Assembly: GCA_024500155.1 (NCBI GenBank)
Contig: CM044860.1
Span: 6,930,501 to 6,994,500, forward strand
Origin: Chenopodium formosanum
Taxonomy: Eukaryota > Streptophyta > Magnoliopsida > Caryophyllales > Amaranthaceae
Reading direction: 5' to 3'
DNA length: 64,000 nucleotides
Shown here: piece by piece, positions 62,001 to 64,000 of the stretch
How the letters are laid out: every line of letters begins with the position of its first letter
How positions within the stretch are numbered: position 1 is the first letter of the stretch
Notes under the pieces: generated by a model
Databases searched by the model: none
The model's input: only the letters and a program-made list of their open reading frames with translations
Told to the model about the DNA's origin: nothing
Position numbers and translations under genes: made by a program

Positions 62001-64000
62001 TTGTGCAAGCTCGGCAAAGTTGCTGCTGCGGGTGCTATGATATGGTATATATATATTTGATTTAAATTTTTCCAGAATCTGTTTTTGCCTTTATTTATTT
62101 ATTTATTTTTTTTTGAAAGAAATGTGTCAAGAAGAGAAGTGGATTCTAGGCTTCTAGCTCTGTACCAGAGACCATGCACTACACTGAAGTAAATTTGTAG
62201 CAAACCAATATCCTAGAAAAGGTTACTGAATTGTATTGGCATGAAGTCAATCCCAACTATAGCTCATGCACAATCACAACTTTGAAGCTTTTAGCCTTGA
62301 TTCCTTAAAAGTCTGTTCCTAGTTGATTTCACGACAGAAGAACTTTTTGGATGGTGGGAATAGGGATGAAGGGGAGAGGAGAGGGGAAGGAACTTTAGGG
62401 TACTTGCATATGAATATATGTGTAGGACGGATACGTTTATCCTTACCTTTTTTCCTTTTCCGTTTCCATATAAAAATTCGTGATTATGCAAGTCCATTGA
62501 CAAGCTTATTATTTGTGATGTAAGCCTTGTTTTATTTAAAACTAAATTATATACGGAAACGCATATAATAAGGATAAACCTATTTTTCCTGGATGTATTG
62601 TCAATTGATGTTAAGTTCCGAAACTAGCTTTCTCTTACTAGCTAGGCACATACATGGTTTTGATCTTCAACATTGTAATGACCCTCACGGAAGGATGTAG
62701 AAATCAAATTGTCAAAATAGTGTAAAAATATCCTACCATGTGCTGCAGTTAGACTTGGTCCAAAACACCTAGATTGGTTGATAGATCACAACATCATTTT
62801 TTTTTAATTTTTTTTTTTTTGGACTTGAAGAAAAACAATATCATTAATGAATAGTCATACGACATCTACAATAGTACTTCATAATAAAGATTTGTAAACC
62901 ACAAATTTAGAGAAAATAACATAACTTTTACATTCAAAACCATAACTAATTTGCATAGCTCACACTCCACTGCTTTGCGAACAATGATTTTCGATGTCTT
63001 CGCATATTTCCAAGTAGAGACTTTCGCAATTTGCGTTGATGTTTAGATCGTAGAGTTGATGACAAACCCCAAACCCTAAACCCATATAAATCCAAATCAT
63101 CTTTCCATATATTATTAGAACCCTAAAAATAATGTTCTCATCAAGAATCAAAATCCCAGAAAATTGGGAAAAAACCTGGAAAATTGGAGAGAACAAAGCA
63201 AAACAAAACCAAGCAAAGAACTGAATTAAATTAAAGAAAAAGGGTCAAAAAAGTCTAATTCTTCGGCCTTAACGGTAAGCGGGCAAGACTCTAGAGTTTA
63301 TTGAAGTTACTATATTCACTGTATGAAGATTTTGGCTGCTGTTCTGATTGCAACTTTATCAGAAATTTAATGCATGTATAATCTGGTTGCTTTTGAACTT
63401 TGCTTTTTCAAATTTCTTGACTTGTTTTTTCGTTTCATTCTGGGATTGCAACTTAAAATGGTGATAGCCAGAGGTTGAGATCGACAATTCATGAGATCAT
63501 TTCCTCTAAGATAAAAGCTCATGCAGAAAACATGAGCTCATCCAGGCCTGGAAGTGGTTTGAAGGTATATTCTTCGACTCTGCATACTTTGAAGGGACAA
63601 CTGGAAACATACCAGTTATCCAAACAGAAACGTGCAAATGGGGTATCACTCAGTGGAACATTGTTAGCCGTTAGCCCTGTAACACCAGTGATGGCGCCTA
63701 TGGGGACAGCACAGGCTGCTGCAAGAGAACTTCTAAATTCAATTCTTGATGCGATCATCAAAATATTTGGTGAGGCACAACCCTTTCTTTGTTGTCGATA
63801 GCCTGTATTTAAAAATAGCAGCCTTTATTCTCATCTTAGGCTGTAAGAAATTAATTTAGTTACAATCTTAAACAAAACTAAAGAATATAGAAAAGTGTAT
63901 ATATGAATCTGAAACATTATTTTCATCATTAATGTTCAGAGAATCATGTTATTGTTGGAGAGCTTCTTGAAGCAAAAGCCAGTCAGCAAGCTGACATCAA
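56044..64000 (+). CDS. SEC8: Exocyst complex component SEC8, 5' part, continues past window
   Basis: Subunit of the octameric exocyst that tethers secretory vesicles to the plasma membrane. Ten in-phase exons: 56044-56085 (MGLFDGLPVPSDKA), 56466-56669, 58211-58384, 58952-59056, 60903-61012, 61305-61439, 61696-61852, 61938-62044, 63468-63769 and 63940->64000, giving about 465 aa. The N-terminal segment HLREDLARIDESW with the helical DELQALKEQSEVIEDVVDEVV is the Sec8 exocyst domain; VLFYKILEDLHAHLYNKGDY and RLPPWLSSATPDEFLEAVQKSD are typical of plant SEC8. An Arg/Ser-rich stretch SQPVSRRTRSSKSDY may be regulatory. No lesions seen in the exons present. Introns hold a MITE, a C-rich microsatellite and a poly(T)-linked insertion. 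Confidence 0.93.
57544..57799. mobile_element. Stowaway-type MITE in a SEC8 intron
   Basis: 256 bp bounded by inverted repeats CTACCTCCGTTTTTTATTAG and, on the other strand, CTTCCTCCATTTCTTTTTAG, both followed by TTGACACGTTT. It is flanked by TA on each side. Matches the plant Tc1/mariner Stowaway pattern. Confidence 0.85.
59145..59182. repeat. C-rich microsatellite (ACCCCC)n in a SEC8 intron
   Basis: About five near-perfect hexamer units. Confidence 0.85.
62795..63265 (-). mobile_element. Possible retroposed insertion in a SEC8 intron
   Basis: A long T run at about 62799-62820 would be the poly(A) tail of a minus-oriented cDNA extending to about 63265. That strand has an open frame of 78 codons (63196-62960) with no recognised domain. 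Target duplications were not found, so this is tentative. Confidence 0.3.

Overview
The window is nuclear DNA of a dicot plant. The genes have many short exons with GT-AG introns, plastid-targeted housekeeping proteins and LTR retrotransposons typical of plants. Several repeat-encoded proteins resemble families I associate with Caryophyllales (spinach, beet, quinoa group), but that placement is inference.

Five host genes can be modelled. From left to right they are: the 3' half of an ABCC (MRP-type) ABC transporter (1-5060, +); a small predicted plastid DnaJ-type zinc-finger protein (27582-29857, +); plastid ribose-phosphate pyrophosphokinase (31159-35262, +, 8 exons, 403 aa); the organellar aspartate-tRNA ligase (36665-44494, -, 15 exons, 674 aa, convergent with the previous gene); and the 5' half of exocyst subunit SEC8 (56044-64000, +). 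All reading frames join cleanly across the introns. The host genes look intact apart from the window edges.

The rest is nested mobile DNA. A Mutator-like element (MULE) fills 6155-27008, bounded by imperfect terminal inverted repeats starting GGGCGA and a perfect 9-bp target duplication TAAGTTTAC. It carries a FAR1-type transposase gene (+), a gene for a protein with two SUMO-like (ubiquitin-fold) domains (-), and a gene for the plant-mobile-domain-like N-terminal part of a family that, as I recall, is often fused to Ulp1 SUMO proteases (-). All three carry nonsense codons. A solo LTR, probably Ty3/gypsy, was inserted into the MULE (12533-24407). A Copia retrotransposon in minus orientation (13291-23620) was inserted into that LTR, and it is flanked by an unusual exact 104-bp duplication of the target instead of the usual 5 bp. 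Removing the LTR and Copia layers leaves a MULE of about 9.0 kb.

Between the aspartate-tRNA ligase gene and SEC8 lies a second Copia-derived element (45725-54091). Its 787-bp LTRs differ at only two bases and it has a 5-bp target duplication GGTCA, yet its interior encodes nothing intact: a non-autonomous element that moved recently. The two Copia elements share a paired hairpin motif in the leader whose stems are kept by compensatory changes. Smaller items are a 5S-rRNA-derived repeat (about 45209-45470), a TIR element (54208-55135), a Stowaway-type MITE in a SEC8 intron (57544-57799) and some simple repeats.

The most interesting system is the MULE with paired SUMO-like and Ulp1-associated cargo beside a FAR1-type transposase. 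This copy is dead, but its layout predicts active relatives.
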